Assembly: GCF_000500045.1 (NCBI RefSeq)
Contig: NZ_AYOT01000146.1
Location: 1 to 64,000 of the forward strand
Direction: 5' to 3'
Source: Borrelia persica No12
GTDB lineage: Bacteria; Spirochaetota; Spirochaetia; Borreliales; Borreliaceae
DNA length: 64,000 nucleotides
In this document: positions 8,534 through 19,100 of the stretch, piece after piece
Layout: each line of letters opens with the position of its first letter
Numbering within the stretch: the first letter of the stretch is position 1
The notes under the pieces: model-generated
What the model was told of the DNA's origin: nothing
The model's database searches: none
The model's input: only the letters and a program-made list of their open reading frames with translations
Made by a program: the position numbers and the translations under genes

Positions 8534-8848
8534 TTTAAGAACATATATTTTATTTAAATTTAGATTTATTTGGCTATTTATTATTTGCATTATTATTAAG
8601 TTTGCTTTTAATAAAAGCAAATTCTCTTTTATTGTGTCGATTATTGTCGTAATATAATCTAACATACACTTAAATTCAAAAAACCTGAAATATTTTTCAC
8701 TTCAAATTCAATTATTTTCACTAATTGATTAATTAGAAAATTAAGAACTCATCTTTTTGTTACTAGAATACATCAATATGATAATAAAAACAGTAAAACA
8801 ATATTAAAATATGATACGTAAAATATAAAATTCCATAATAAAAATTAC
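8534..8848. other. Gene-free spacer with a 10-bp hairpin
   Basis: I see no gene. A perfect hairpin, TTTGCTTTTA (8601-8610) with TAAAAGCAAA (8612-8621), has a single-base centre. Otherwise the stretch is AT-rich spacer between the subtelomeric zone and the arc operon. Confidence 0.4.
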
Positions 8849-8899
8849 AGGCCTAAATGAATGAAGTAACTTAAGATCGTAACCATTCATTTCTAGCCT
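8849..8899 (-). terminator. Terminator hairpin after the arc operon
   Basis: Arms 8849-8863 and 8884-8899 pair with a small bulge (AGGC and AAATGAATG blocks) around a 20-nt loop. On the minus strand a GTAATTTTTA tail follows. It lies 80 bp after the arcC stop and marks the end of the conserved chromosome. Confidence 0.55.
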
Positions 8900-8978
8900 T
8901 AATTTATCACAATCTCATTATTTTTCAAACAAATATTTATTTACTAGACATATTCTTATGAAATATTTAGTTATTATC

Positions 8979-9911
8979 CTACCTAGTTATTATCGTTCCT
9001 CCAATACCCTTTATCCCTTCAATAAATTTATCAAGTGATGTAATAATTGCCTCTCTATTCTTTTTTGACTTTACAAATTCAATACTTGCCTCTACTTTAG
9101 GTAACATAGAACCTGCTGCAAAATGACCCTCTTTGATATATCTATCTAAATCATCAATACTTACTTTACCAAGTAAAATCTCATCTTTTGTGCCAAAATT
9201 TAAAGCTACCTGATCAACAGCCGTGATGATTAATAACTGATCTGCTCCTATATCTTGACCCAATTTAGACGATGCAAAATCTTTATCAATTACCCCACTT
9301 ATTCCTTTAATGAACCCTTTTTCATCTCTTATAACAGGTATACCACCTCCTCCACACGCAATAACGATACACCCTTTACTAATTAATTCGTTTATTTCCT
9401 CAATTTCTATAATCTCAATAGGTTTAGGTGATGCCACTACACGCCTATAACCTCTTCCACTATCTTCCTTTAACGTATACCCTTCACGCTCAAGTTCCTC
9501 TGCACGTACTTTATCATAAAATGGACCAATCGGTTTACTAGGTTTATTAAAACACTCATCTCCCTTATCTACTAAAACTTGGGTCAATACCATTATTACT
9601 TTTCGACTAATCCCTCGTTTACACATCTCATTTCTTAATGCCTGTTCGATATAATAACCTATCATACCTTGACTCATGCCAACACATACATCAAGCGGTG
9701 CCAATGGCGTCTCTTTGCACATTTCATTTTCTAGTATAATCTTTCCAACCTGAGGACCATTACCATGACTAATTACTATTTCATAGCCATGTTCTATTAA
9801 ATCCACTATTCCATATACACTACTCTCTATCCTTGCTAATTGTTTACAAAATGTCTCATTTCCACATTCTAAGGCATTCCCCCCAAGACTTACTACAATT
9901 CTTTTACCCAT
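8979..9911 (-). CDS. arcC: Carbamate kinase
   Basis: This enzyme transfers phosphate from carbamoyl phosphate to ADP, giving ATP, ammonia and CO2, the last step of the arginine deiminase pathway. The 310-residue length is normal. Amino-acid-kinase motifs are visible: SLGGNALE near the N-terminus, SHGNGPQVG near residue 50, ACGGGGIPVI near 185 and DKDFASSKLG near 207. The ribosome-binding site AAGGAG fits the ATG. It is last in arcA-arcB-arcD-arcC, 36 bp after arcD. As I recall, B. burgdorferi has arcA, arcB and a transporter but no carbamate kinase, so this gene may separate the lineages. It sits exactly at the boundary between core chromosome and variable end. Confidence 0.93.
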   Translation of the reverse strand: MGKRIVVSLGGNALECGNETFCKQLARIESSVYGIVDLIEHGYEIVISHGNGPQVGKIILENEMCKETPLAPLDVCVGMSQGMIGYYIEQALRNEMCKRGISRKVIMVLTQVLVDKGDECFNKPSKPIGPFYDKVRAEELEREGYTLKEDSGRGYRRVVASPKPIEIIEIEEINELISKGCIVIACGGGGIPVIRDEKGFIKGISGVIDKDFASSKLGQDIGADQLLIITAVDQVALNFGTKDEILLGKVSIDDLDRYIKEGHFAAGSMLPKVEASIEFVKSKKNREAIITSLDKFIEGIKGIGGTIITR

Positions 9912-9947
9912 AAAATAACTCCTTAATAAATCAACAATTCATAAATA

Positions 9948-11363
9948 CTACAAATAAACATTTGCCATTATTACTAAAACACATATTACAAATTCAATCA
10001 AAAATATTGGTACCACAAATTTAAACCAACTACCATAACTAAGTCTTGCCATTCCCAATACAGCCATTATAACTCCACTTGTTGGTGTCAATAAATTCAC
10101 CAAACCTGACGCTGTTTGCATAGCTAATACAACTGACGATCTTGGCATATCTAAGAAATCAGCCAATGGTGCCATCATTGACATTGTCAAACTTGCATGT
10201 CCTGATGAAGAGGGAACAATAAATCCTATACATATCTGTACAATCTCATTTAAAACTATAAACATACCTTTAGGTACTCCATATAAAAATTCTGACGCAG
10301 TATGTAAAATTGTTCCTGTAATCATTCCTTCATCAGCTACTATCATTACTCCCCTAGCCATACCTATAATAAGTGCTGCTGTGATCATATCTTTAGAACC
10401 CTCTACGAATGTATCCCACATCCTAGACTCACTCATCCTACATATAAACGCAGACAAAATTGCTGTACCAAGATACAACATTGTCATCTCTTGCATCCAC
10501 CAACCAAGCTCTAAGATACTATATATTAAAAATACAACCATACCTCCATACAATACCAATACCATCTTTCGTCTATTAGTAAATTCTGGCATACTATCAC
10601 TATTATCGCTACTCTTACCTTTAACAAATAGATTATAATGCTCTTCCCTCTGTCCATATACTATAGATTTCTTAGGATCATTTTTGACTCTGATTGCATA
10701 TATCAACACATATACTATAGCCACAAAAACAGAAATTATATACAAAACAATACGAAAATAAAAACCGTCTTTTATTTCAATACCAGCTATTGCTGATGCT
10801 ATTCCCGTAGCAAATGGATTAATAGTAGATGCCATAGTTCCAACACCAGCCCCCAATCCAATAATTGCAACAGCTACAACACTATCATAACCTAAAGCTA
10901 TTACTAATGGAATCATAATCAGATAAAATGGTAGTGTCTCCTCATACATACCCGTTGTAGTTCCACCTATAGAAAAAATAAACATCATTAATGGTATTAA
11001 AAGTTTATCTTTATTCCCCATCTTCTTAATTGCCGCAGCTATACCCGCATCGACCGCACCTGTCCCTAAAATCACTCCATAAGCTCCGCCAACAATTAAA
11101 ACAAATACAATAACCTCAACAGCATGCTCCATTCCTTTAGCCATCGCTGTTAAAATAATAAAAATACCATCCCAAAAGCCTCTAGGAGCTCTATCCACTG
11201 TATGATAAGTCCCAGCCACAACAACTTCTTGCAAATTGCCATTAACTTCCCTATTTTCTTTATGAAATTCACCGGCAGGAACTATATAAGTCAATATTGT
11301 CATAAACGTTATTAAAACAAATACTATAGTAAAACTACTTGGCATTTTACTTTTTTGAGCCAT
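9948..11363 (-). CDS. arcD: YfcC-family membrane antiporter, arginine/ornithine type
   Basis: This 471-residue inner-membrane protein has about 12 hydrophobic segments and belongs to the YfcC/C4-dicarboxylate-like carrier family. Recognisable parts are TYIVPAGEFHKE near residue 25, the motif GGTTTGMYEETLPFY near 133-147 and VPSSSGHASLTMSMMAPL near 400, typical of the family. In Borrelia this gene is called the arginine-ornithine antiporter because it sits in the arc operon; substrate is inferred from that context. An AGGAGAG site precedes the ATG. It lies between arcB and arcC, so uptake of arginine and export of ornithine would be co-expressed with breakdown. Confidence 0.88.
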   Translation of the reverse strand: MAQKSKMPSSFTIVFVLITFMTILTYIVPAGEFHKENREVNGNLQEVVVAGTYHTVDRAPRGFWDGIFIILTAMAKGMEHAVEVIVFVLIVGGAYGVILGTGAVDAGIAAAIKKMGNKDKLLIPLMMFIFSIGGTTTGMYEETLPFYLIMIPLVIALGYDSVVAVAIIGLGAGVGTMASTINPFATGIASAIAGIEIKDGFYFRIVLYIISVFVAIVYVLIYAIRVKNDPKKSIVYGQREEHYNLFVKGKSSDNSDSMPEFTNRRKMVLVLYGGMVVFLIYSILELGWWMQEMTMLYLGTAILSAFICRMSESRMWDTFVEGSKDMITAALIIGMARGVMIVADEGMITGTILHTASEFLYGVPKGMFIVLNEIVQICIGFIVPSSSGHASLTMSMMAPLADFLDMPRSSVVLAMQTASGLVNLLTPTSGVIMAVLGMARLSYGSWFKFVVPIFLIEFVICVLVIMANVYL

Positions 11364-11414
11364 CTTATCTCTCCTAACATATCTACGTATTTTTAATGAA
11401 AACTCATAACTAAT

Positions 11415-12410
11415 TTATCCCAAAGTTGCAACCATCACAGCTTTAATAGTATGTAATCTATTTTCCGCTTCATCAAACACAACAGATCTATCACACTCAA
11501 AAACGTCATGAGTAACCTCAACACCTTTAAGTCCATATTTGTCAAAAACCTCTCTACCAACTACTGTATTTAAATCATGAAAAGCTGGTAAACAATGCAT
11601 AAATATTGCATCCTTTCTTGCCAATTGCATAAGTTCAATATTCACTTGATATGGTCTTAACAACTTAATTCTCTCATCCCAATTAGTCTCACCCATAGAT
11701 ACCCATACATCAGTATAAACAACATCAACATCTCTAACCGTTTCCTCAATCGAACTAGAAATAGTAATACTACCTCCACTCTTATCAGCTATCAATTTTG
11801 TTTTAGCTACCAATTCTGGATCTGGAAACAATTCTCTTGGCGCAAATATCCTAAAATCCATGCCCATAATAGAACATCCTTCCATCAAAGAATTGGCCAT
11901 ATTATTTCTTCCATCACCACAAAATACCATCTTTAAATTTTTTAAAGATCCTTTATGTTCTTCAATAGTCATAAAATCAGCAAGTATTTGAGTTGGATGA
12001 GCAACATCTGTCAAACCATTATAAACCGGCACATTGGAATATTTCGCTAAATCCTCAACCGCTTCTTGAGAGAACCCTCTAAATTCAATAGCATCATACA
12101 TTCTTCCCAATACTCTTGCAGTATCAGCTATGGACTCTTTTTTACCTATTTGACTTCCTGTGGGACCCAAATAAGTTACATGAGCTCCCTGATCATAAGC
12201 AGCAACCTCAAATGCACATCTTGTTCTTGTTGAATCCTTTTCAAAAATTATAACTATATTTTTACACTTAAGTTTTTGTTCTTCAATTCCTGATCGTTTA
12301 GATTTTTTTAACTCATGAGATAAATCAAGTAAATATCTAATATCATCTTGAGTAAAATCTAAAAGTCTTAAAAAACTTCTATTGCGTAAACTATTTTTCA
12401 AATTATACAT
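11415..12410 (-). CDS. arcB: Ornithine carbamoyltransferase, catabolic
   Basis: The enzyme splits citrulline with phosphate into ornithine and carbamoyl phosphate in the arginine deiminase pathway. The 331-residue protein has the carbamoyl-phosphate motif [10 protein letters not shown] near residue 58, [12 protein letters not shown] near 138, the ornithine-binding region with VWVSMGE near 238, and MHCLPAFHD near 273. A GGGAG site stands 10 nt before the start. It lies 19 bp after arcA and 51 bp before arcD. Without an arginine biosynthesis set in this genus, the catabolic direction is the reasonable reading. Confidence 0.95.
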   Translation of the reverse strand: MYNLKNSLRNRSFLRLLDFTQDDIRYLLDLSHELKKSKRSGIEEQKLKCKNIVIIFEKDSTRTRCAFEVAAYDQGAHVTYLGPTGSQIGKKESIADTARVLGRMYDAIEFRGFSQEAVEDLAKYSNVPVYNGLTDVAHPTQILADFMTIEEHKGSLKNLKMVFCGDGRNNMANSLMEGCSIMGMDFRIFAPRELFPDPELVAKTKLIADKSGGSITISSSIEETVRDVDVVYTDVWVSMGETNWDERIKLLRPYQVNIELMQLARKDAIFMHCLPAFHDLNTVVGREVFDKYGLKGVEVTHDVFECDRSVVFDEAENRLHTIKAVMVATLG

Positions 12411-12429
12411 AAAATATTTTCTCCCTTAA

Positions 12430-13659
12430 CTAAATATCTTCTCTTACTAAAGGCATGGACATACATCTTGGACCACCCCTTCCCCGCGAAAGCTCACTAG
12501 AAGGAATCTTATAAACCTTAATCCCAAATTCTTCAAGCAATTTATTAGTCATATGATTTCTAGAATAAACTATCACTTCCCCAGGTGCTATTGCTAAAGT
12601 GTTAGCACCATCATTCCACTGCTCTCGTGCTCCATGAATTAAATCACCTCCAGCACACTTTATTATATTAACCTTACATCCAAGATAAAACCCTAAAATG
12701 TCTTCCAATCTTGCCTTTTCACTTTTAACTTTAATATTACCAGAACCCATATCGTAGGTTAAAGCATAAATTGTAAACTTCATATCATCACTAATAAAAC
12801 TTGTAAAAGTAGTATGATCAATTTGAGTAAAAACAGTATCTAAATGCATATAAGCCCTACTTTGTGGAATTTGAAAAGCTAAAATTGTATTAAATGATGT
12901 TTTTTGTTCAAAAAGCTTTCGTGCTACTTTTTCAACAGACTCAGACTCAGTTCTCTCAGAAACACCAATAGCTAAAACATCTCGACTTAAAACTAATTCA
13001 TCTCCACCTTCTAATGTGGTATCTTCATCCCTAGTATACCATATAGGAACATTATCTTTATAAGTAGGATGGTATTTGAAAATATACTCCGCAAATATAG
13101 TTTCTCTATGTCTAGTCTTAGTATGCATTCTATTTATTGTCACACCATTACCAATACTTGCAAAAGGATCCCTTGTAAAGAGTATATTGGGCATGGGATC
13201 AATAATTAAAGGATATTCACTATTTACTAGAGAGTTTAGAGAATTAGATTTATAATTTTTAAGCTCATCTCTTGTAACACCAGCTATCATATTTGAAATC
13301 ATATCCTTAACAGACATATCAGAAAAATAATCTTTCAAAGCTTTAGTCTTATTTTCAGTCCTAATCCCTGCCTCCAAAATAAACTGAGATACAAATTGTT
13401 CTTTTATGCTATCACAACCAGAAAGAGCTTCAACAATCAAATCCTCAATATAGACAACTTCAATTCCATTACCCCTTAAAGTATCTGCAAAAGCATCATG
13501 TTCTTGCCTAGCTACATCAAGATAAGGAATATCATCAAACAACAATCTCTTCATTATTGAAGGAGTCAAATTTTCCAACTCTTTCCCTGGTCTATGTAGT
13601 AACACTTTTCTTAAACGACCTATTTCTGAAAATACATTTATTTGTTTTAAATACTGCAT
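12430..13659 (-). CDS. arcA: Arginine deiminase
   Basis: Arginine deiminase hydrolyses arginine to citrulline and ammonia, the first pathway step. I place the start at 13659, giving 409 residues, because family similarity begins there ([20 protein letters not shown]); the frame stays open to 13767 but that part is an AT-rich leader. Active-site features are [29 protein letters not shown] and the nucleophile Cys 399 in [10 protein letters not shown]. The ribosome-binding site AGGGG is 9 nt upstream and sits in the loop of a perfect hairpin (13661-13680). It is divergent from the lipoprotein gene at 13846. Ammonia from this pathway can also protect against acid. Confidence 0.95.
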   Translation of the reverse strand: MQYLKQINVFSEIGRLRKVLLHRPGKELENLTPSIMKRLLFDDIPYLDVARQEHDAFADTLRGNGIEVVYIEDLIVEALSGCDSIKEQFVSQFILEAGIRTENKTKALKDYFSDMSVKDMISNMIAGVTRDELKNYKSNSLNSLVNSEYPLIIDPMPNILFTRDPFASIGNGVTINRMHTKTRHRETIFAEYIFKYHPTYKDNVPIWYTRDEDTTLEGGDELVLSRDVLAIGVSERTESESVEKVARKLFEQKTSFNTILAFQIPQSRAYMHLDTVFTQIDHTTFTSFISDDMKFTIYALTYDMGSGNIKVKSEKARLEDILGFYLGCKVNIIKCAGGDLIHGAREQWNDGANTLAIAPGEVIVYSRNHMTNKLLEEFGIKVYKIPSSELSRGRGGPRCMSMPLVREDI

Positions 13660-13660
13660 A

Positions 13661-13680
13661 ATAAAAACCCCTGTTTTTAT
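13661..13680 (-). promoter_or_regulatory. Hairpin presenting the arcA ribosome-binding site
   Basis: On the minus-strand RNA, 13673-13680 and 13661-13668 form a perfect 8-bp A-U rich stem (AUAAAAAC with GUUUUUAU). Its 4-nt loop is AGGG, the arcA ribosome-binding site. The stem ends one base before the ATG at 13659. It could modulate ribosome access, for instance with temperature. This is inferred from sequence only. Confidence 0.45.
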
Positions 13681-13845
13681 AAAAAAGTTTAAAAAATTTT
13701 TAAATATAGCATATTCTTTAATATATCTACCTAATATGATAAAACTTAAAGAACAAAAAATCAACATAATTAAAACCTATAAAAAAACAATAAACATAAT
13801 ATTCAACATAAAAACATAATAAAATAAATATGGTAATATATTGAC

Positions 13846-15426
13846 ATGAAACATCTTAAATGCATATTTCAATTAACAATAAGCACTTATATCATGTACT
13901 CTTGTTCCTTATTTACTACAAATGTTCAAAGAAATAATAACGGCTCAAATACCATTTTTTTAACCCACCATTCTCCACCCAATCATACCCTCATAACAAA
14001 TATGACATATACCACATATCATATACCATCACATCTAATAGATAAATTATTACAACATGCAAATGATTCTCATCTATTGAAAAAACTAGCAATTGATTTA
14101 AAAATAAGCCCTCAAAAAATAAAAGAAATACAAAATTATTTATTAGCTTATCAAAGACACCTTAATAATTCACAAGAATGGAATAAATTTCTTGAACAAA
14201 GCAATATTAACGGATATCTAAACATTAAAGTCAATACAAGCTTTCAGAAAAAATCTGATACAACGCAACAACATTTAATCAACAAAAATTTTATAGAATT
14301 GACAGAAACACAAATGTATTTAGATAAAGAAATTTTAGAATCATTAGAACAAATATTTTATGAAAAAAACATGGGATACATACCTATCAATAATATTGAC
14401 TCTTTTTTCCCCAAAGAAAATATAAGAAACTATACTATAAATAAAGATATAATAAATGGAAATGAATATATATCTCCACACATAATAGCAAATCAACTAT
14501 TAAAAATTAAAGATAAAAAATATTTCAAAAATTTCATGTCCCATCTACAAATTAACAACAATACAATAAAAAAAATACTACTAAAGCAAAGAATTACTGA
14601 TGAACACAATAGATCATATGATTCAACAAAATCACAACAAAAATTAAACTCTATAGAAAATATAATAGATCCAGAAACGGGTGTAGAAATTACACCTCAA
14701 AAATTAAGGTCCATTTTATCACATGGAGACATATTATTAATAAAACCAAAAATAGACTGGACTGATTTTTTTTACTTTTGGCAACACGCAGGAGTATTTG
14801 ATGCTGACAAATATGATAATACAAAAAAACTTGTATTTAAAGGAAAAGATAGCTTTGATATAAAATCAGTAATCACAAGTAATCAAATTAAGTTTGATAC
14901 AGCATCCGTTCAAGGTTCAGGTTACGAAAAACTTTCAACCTACACACAATCAAGAATACTAAAAATCTTTTCACCCATAACAGATAAAAGAACTATTCAA
15001 AAAGCAATGAATTTTGCCAAAAATAGATATATTGACAATAATTTTGGATATATGGTTCCCCTCTTGTCCTCTAATATGTGGACTGATCCAATCAATCTTG
15101 AAGATATTTACCATAAAACTTACTGCTCCTTAGTAGTTGACAGAATATACAGAATAGCCGGTCTTAATGTTTCACGAAATTATGAAATATCTGGTATCAT
15201 AACTCCTGGAGATATAGATGCAGCTGCATACGATTTTTATATGTCATATACAATAGCAGGAATATTTCCCAGCATCTTACCAAACAGAATTATTAAACCA
15301 ACTCTTAAAGAAAAATTTATTGGATATAATAAAACAATAAAAGAGTCAATAGAAATACAGAATGCAAATGAGAAAAGATTTGGTAAGCCTTGTAATATAA
15401 CTAACATTTGGTGCTTAGGAGATTAA
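13846..15426 (+). CDS. Lipoprotein with YiiX/NlpC-P60-like (permuted papain-fold) domain
   Basis: This 526-residue protein has a lipoprotein signal (STYIMYSC). Residues about 20-280 are helical and of unknown function. Residues 285-460 look like the YiiX/YebB (DUF830) group, circularly permuted NlpC/P60 cysteine hydrolases: an opening SHGDILLIKP, a candidate catalytic histidine in WQHAGVFDAD, and a later cysteine in YCSLVVDRIYRIAG. The H-before-C order fits the permuted fold. Relatives cleave amide bonds in cell wall or lipids. It is probably the orthologue of B. burgdorferi BB0840, annotated as hypothetical as I recall. It starts a two-gene run with the RNase H gene 6 bp downstream. Confidence 0.75.
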   Translation: MKHLKCIFQLTISTYIMYSCSLFTTNVQRNNNGSNTIFLTHHSPPNHTLITNMTYTTYHIPSHLIDKLLQHANDSHLLKKLAIDLKISPQKIKEIQNYLLAYQRHLNNSQEWNKFLEQSNINGYLNIKVNTSFQKKSDTTQQHLINKNFIELTETQMYLDKEILESLEQIFYEKNMGYIPINNIDSFFPKENIRNYTINKDIINGNEYISPHIIANQLLKIKDKKYFKNFMSHLQINNNTIKKILLKQRITDEHNRSYDSTKSQQKLNSIENIIDPETGVEITPQKLRSILSHGDILLIKPKIDWTDFFYFWQHAGVFDADKYDNTKKLVFKGKDSFDIKSVITSNQIKFDTASVQGSGYEKLSTYTQSRILKIFSPITDKRTIQKAMNFAKNRYIDNNFGYMVPLLSSNMWTDPINLEDIYHKTYCSLVVDRIYRIAGLNVSRNYEISGIITPGDIDAAAYDFYMSYTIAGIFPSILPNRIIKPTLKEKFIGYNKTIKESIEIQNANEKRFGKPCNITNIWCLGD

Positions 15427-15432
15427 TTTAAT

Positions 15433-16026
15433 ATGAAAAAATACTATGCATGTATATTAAATGATAAAAATGAAAAATTCATATTTACATCTTGGAAAGA
15501 ATGCAAAAACAAAATCATAGGACAAAAAAATAAAATAAAAAGCTTTAAAACAAAAGAAGAAGCAAGTAAATGGCTCGCAGAAGACGGCAAAGTCAATATT
15601 CAACATAAAGAAGGCATATATTTTGACTCTGGAACCGGAAGAGGACAAGGAGTAGAAGTCAGAGTTGTTAATGAAAAAGGAATATCAATAATAGACAAAG
15701 TAGTAAAACAAAGTTTTATTAATGATTACAATAACTATTATGTAAAAAATTTTAACGGAATTAGCAACAATTATGGTGAACTTTTAGGACTATATATTGC
15801 TCTTAAAATCGCATTAAAAGAAGATCAAAAAAACATATTTGGCGATAGCAAGCTTGTCATTGATTATTGGTCTAAGGGTTTTTACAACAAAAACTTAAAT
15901 AAAAACACTATCAAATTAATTCAAAATGTTATTAAATTAAGGCACATATTTGAAGAAAAAGGAGGACAAATAATATTGATATCAGGAGACAATAATATTG
16001 CAGATCTTGGTTTTCATAAGAAATGA
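15433..16026 (+). CDS. Ribonuclease H with N-terminal viroplasmin-like hybrid-binding domain
   Basis: This 197-residue protein removes RNA from RNA-DNA hybrids. Residues 1-50 form a viroplasmin/caulimovirus-VI type domain (KKYYACIL, SWKECKNKIIG, FKTKEEASKWL), as in eukaryotic RNase H1. The RNase HI core follows with candidate metal ligands Asp in YFDSGTGRG, Glu in NNYGELLGLYIAL, Asp in FGDSKLVIDYW and Asp in NNIADLG. The usual first motif DGS is DSG here. The gene ends with SGDNNIADLGFHKK, so the C-terminal part is short. It follows the YiiX-like lipoprotein closely. It probably corresponds to BB0839. Confidence 0.85.
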   Translation: MKKYYACILNDKNEKFIFTSWKECKNKIIGQKNKIKSFKTKEEASKWLAEDGKVNIQHKEGIYFDSGTGRGQGVEVRVVNEKGISIIDKVVKQSFINDYNNYYVKNFNGISNNYGELLGLYIALKIALKEDQKNIFGDSKLVIDYWSKGFYNKNLNKNTIKLIQNVIKLRHIFEEKGGQIILISGDNNIADLGFHKK

Positions 16027-16142
16027 AATAATACTTTTACTTTCAAAACAAAACACATATTAATACCAAATAACTTAGATAAAATAATAATATTGATTAT
16101 ATTCCTTCTCTAGAATTTAAATAAAAAAACAAATTTACAAAC

Positions 16143-16171
16143 GATGATATTATATTCGGTATAACATCATC
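16143..16171 (-). terminator. Terminator of the uvrB-uvrA-lptD run
   Basis: Arms 16143-16154 and 16160-16171 pair over 12 bp (one G-U on the minus strand) around a 5-nt loop, 29 bp after the lptD stop. A U-rich stretch follows further on. It also separates the convergent RNase H gene. Confidence 0.6.
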
Positions 16172-16199
16172 AACAAAACTAAATCTCAAAAAAATTCTC

Positions 16200-19100
16200 T
16201 TATTTGCCAGACTTTCGATTAACTAAAAGCTCATAACTAGTACTTGCATTATTCTCAAATGATGATTTAAGAGGTTCAAAGAAATTCCAAGAAATATAAA
16301 TTGAAAAAGTATTTCTCCAAATTGAAGAATGTCTATTGTTATTATTCTTTACAATATCTGGACTTAAGCTATATTCACCTACAAATTTCCAATCATAAAA
16401 ATTAAATTTAAAACTTGTACTAATTTTTTTAATCTTAAACAACGAATCTTTTCTATCCTGGATATTAAAGAAATTAAATGATTTCAAGATATCTTCCGCA
16501 AAATTGACTGTTGTAAGATCAATTTGATCCATGTATCCTCCAAAATATCTGAAAGTCTTTGTATTAATAGAACGAGTCGAAAAATTTAACTCAAAAAATT
16601 TAGTGTGTTTAAATTTCAAAGTAAACTCAGCCCAAAATTCATTATCAACAAATTTTTGCAAATTCATTTTCCATCCAAGATCTGTTCCAAATCCAATTGA
16701 AAATTTTTCCTCAAAAAACTTAAATTCATATAAGTCCTTTTTATACTGAGCACTTACAGAATACGGAACAAGCTTAGCAACAGAACCTACTTTTGAGAAA
16801 TCACTAATTAATTTATCATATTGATACTCAAAATCGTTTTTCATTTCAAATGCAAATTTAAAGTCATAAATATCAGCCTTTAACGAAAGTTCAGATAATC
16901 CATTAATCAAAGGATCATAAGCAATTAAAAAGGAAAATTTTAGATAATCTAAATATCTTGGTTCCAATTTATAATATAAAGCAGGATTCATCCTTAAATG
17001 CTTATAAGGATATATAGGTTTCAAAGGTTCTGAATTGACAAGCGTCCTCTTTAAAAAGGAAGTCTTTTTAGCTTCCTCTTTAAATTTTTTATCATATTTA
17101 ATACCAATACCTACCTCTTGTAATAAATAAGGAAATTCTAAAGTTAACTTAAATTCAGAAGAAGCATATATACTTTCAAAAGTATTCTTAAGGACACCTG
17201 CAAAACTAGTAGTAAAAAATTTGTAATCATAAATCAAATCAAAATTAAAATCCTGAGAAAATGTTTCAGGACTTTTTAAAAAAACAGTATTATTTTTACC
17301 ACTTAAAATTTTAGAATCCACATCATACTTCTTATCAAATGAATAAAGAACAATTTTATTTTCAAACTTAATATTACTACGAGCAAAATTAGGATACATC
17401 ATGAAAGGCAATATATTTAAACTGGTTTTATTAATAACTGAATGCTCACTTTTTTTATCTTTCTCTATTAAATTATAATCTTTATCTAAAGGATTATATT
17501 CAACAGTATTAAGATACAAAACATCTTCAAAAGTAATTTGCCGACTATTAAAATCAGCATAAAATTTTAAATCTATTTTATTTTTAATATCAAATAAATA
17601 AGTTTTTACATCATATTTAAATTCCTGAGGAGATTTAAATTTAGAATCATCAAAAAATATATTATTTTTTAAATAAGGATTAATACCAAATCTTATATAA
17701 AAAGAATCTTGCTTATTAGAGTCATTAGAAACAATTGGATTAGGAGCTAAATACAAATCTTTAACTAAATCTTTTTTTTTCTTAAGTTTTTCTTCCTCAT
17801 TTTTATCATCTTCAACATTATCACCAACATCATTGACCTTAGGCCGCATAATTATTTCTTTAGTTTGAGAATCAGAAGCAACAGTCCAGTTGTTATTATA
17901 AATATCCTTTTGAAAATTTAAATCAACATAAGGTAAATGAACTCTCTCTAAATAAAACCATTTTCTAGTAGGATCCTTAATATTTTTTCGAGTCTTAACA
18001 TTAAACATATTATCATAACTTGCCAACTTAAAAGTAAGTCCCAAATTATTTAATCTATAATCAATAAGAGAATTATCATCAAAAGTTCGATTATAAAAAG
18101 AAGACAAATTCCAATCAAATGTATTTATCATTTTTTCTATTTCTGATGAATCTTTTGGAGAATTTAAAACAGAAAACAAAGTTGCACTTTCTAATCTATC
18201 TTTAAAGTCAATCATCACATAAGGATCTGAATAATGCTCAAAAATTACTAAAAAAAGTGCATCACTGATTAAAAATTCAGACTTAGACTTAAGTAAATAT
18301 CTAAAAGGAACTTCAAACCCAAATATATCACCCTTATTTATATTATCAAAACTAAAAAGAGAGTAATTAATACTATTACTATCAAAAGGACGATAAACAT
18401 CAGAAAAAACATGTTTATACACAGTCCTTGTAAAACCTATTCCAAAATTAACTTCAAAAGTTTTAAAAATATCTAAAGTATCACTTAAATTAAGATCAAC
18501 ACCTGTATAAAATCCCAAATTAGAATAAATATCAAAAAGCAACTTAACATAATCTTTATTAACTTTAGAAACAACATCCTCTGCAAAAAAATAAGTTAAA
18601 TAACCATTTCTAATATAAGGTTTTTTAGATGAATCGTACATTGAATGAAAATCAAAATCCAAAAAGGAAAGCTTGTCATTATCAACAGATTTTTTCCCAA
18701 ATAAATATATAGTATTAAAAAGAGTAAGACCTCTTTTTTGAAAATATCCTAAAGATGGATTAAAAAATAAACTATCACCTGGTTTAAAAAAAAACGGAAT
18801 ATAAAATATAGGTACCCTTCCTATATAAAACACAGCATTAAGGATACCACAATCTCCAGATGGTAAAATCCATATCTTAGAAGCTTTAATAGAATAATAA
18901 GGTTCTGGAATTTTACTAGTTGTAACAAAAGCATTTTCCAATATACTAGCGTCATTATCCAGCCTTTTTAAAGTTTTACCCCCAAATGAAATAATATGAT
19001 CAAGTAAATTTCTATGTATTTTTTTCTGAATAATTCCATTTTTAAGAAGAAAATTCTTAGAATCAAAATCAACAAATAATTCACTACCATAAAAATATAA

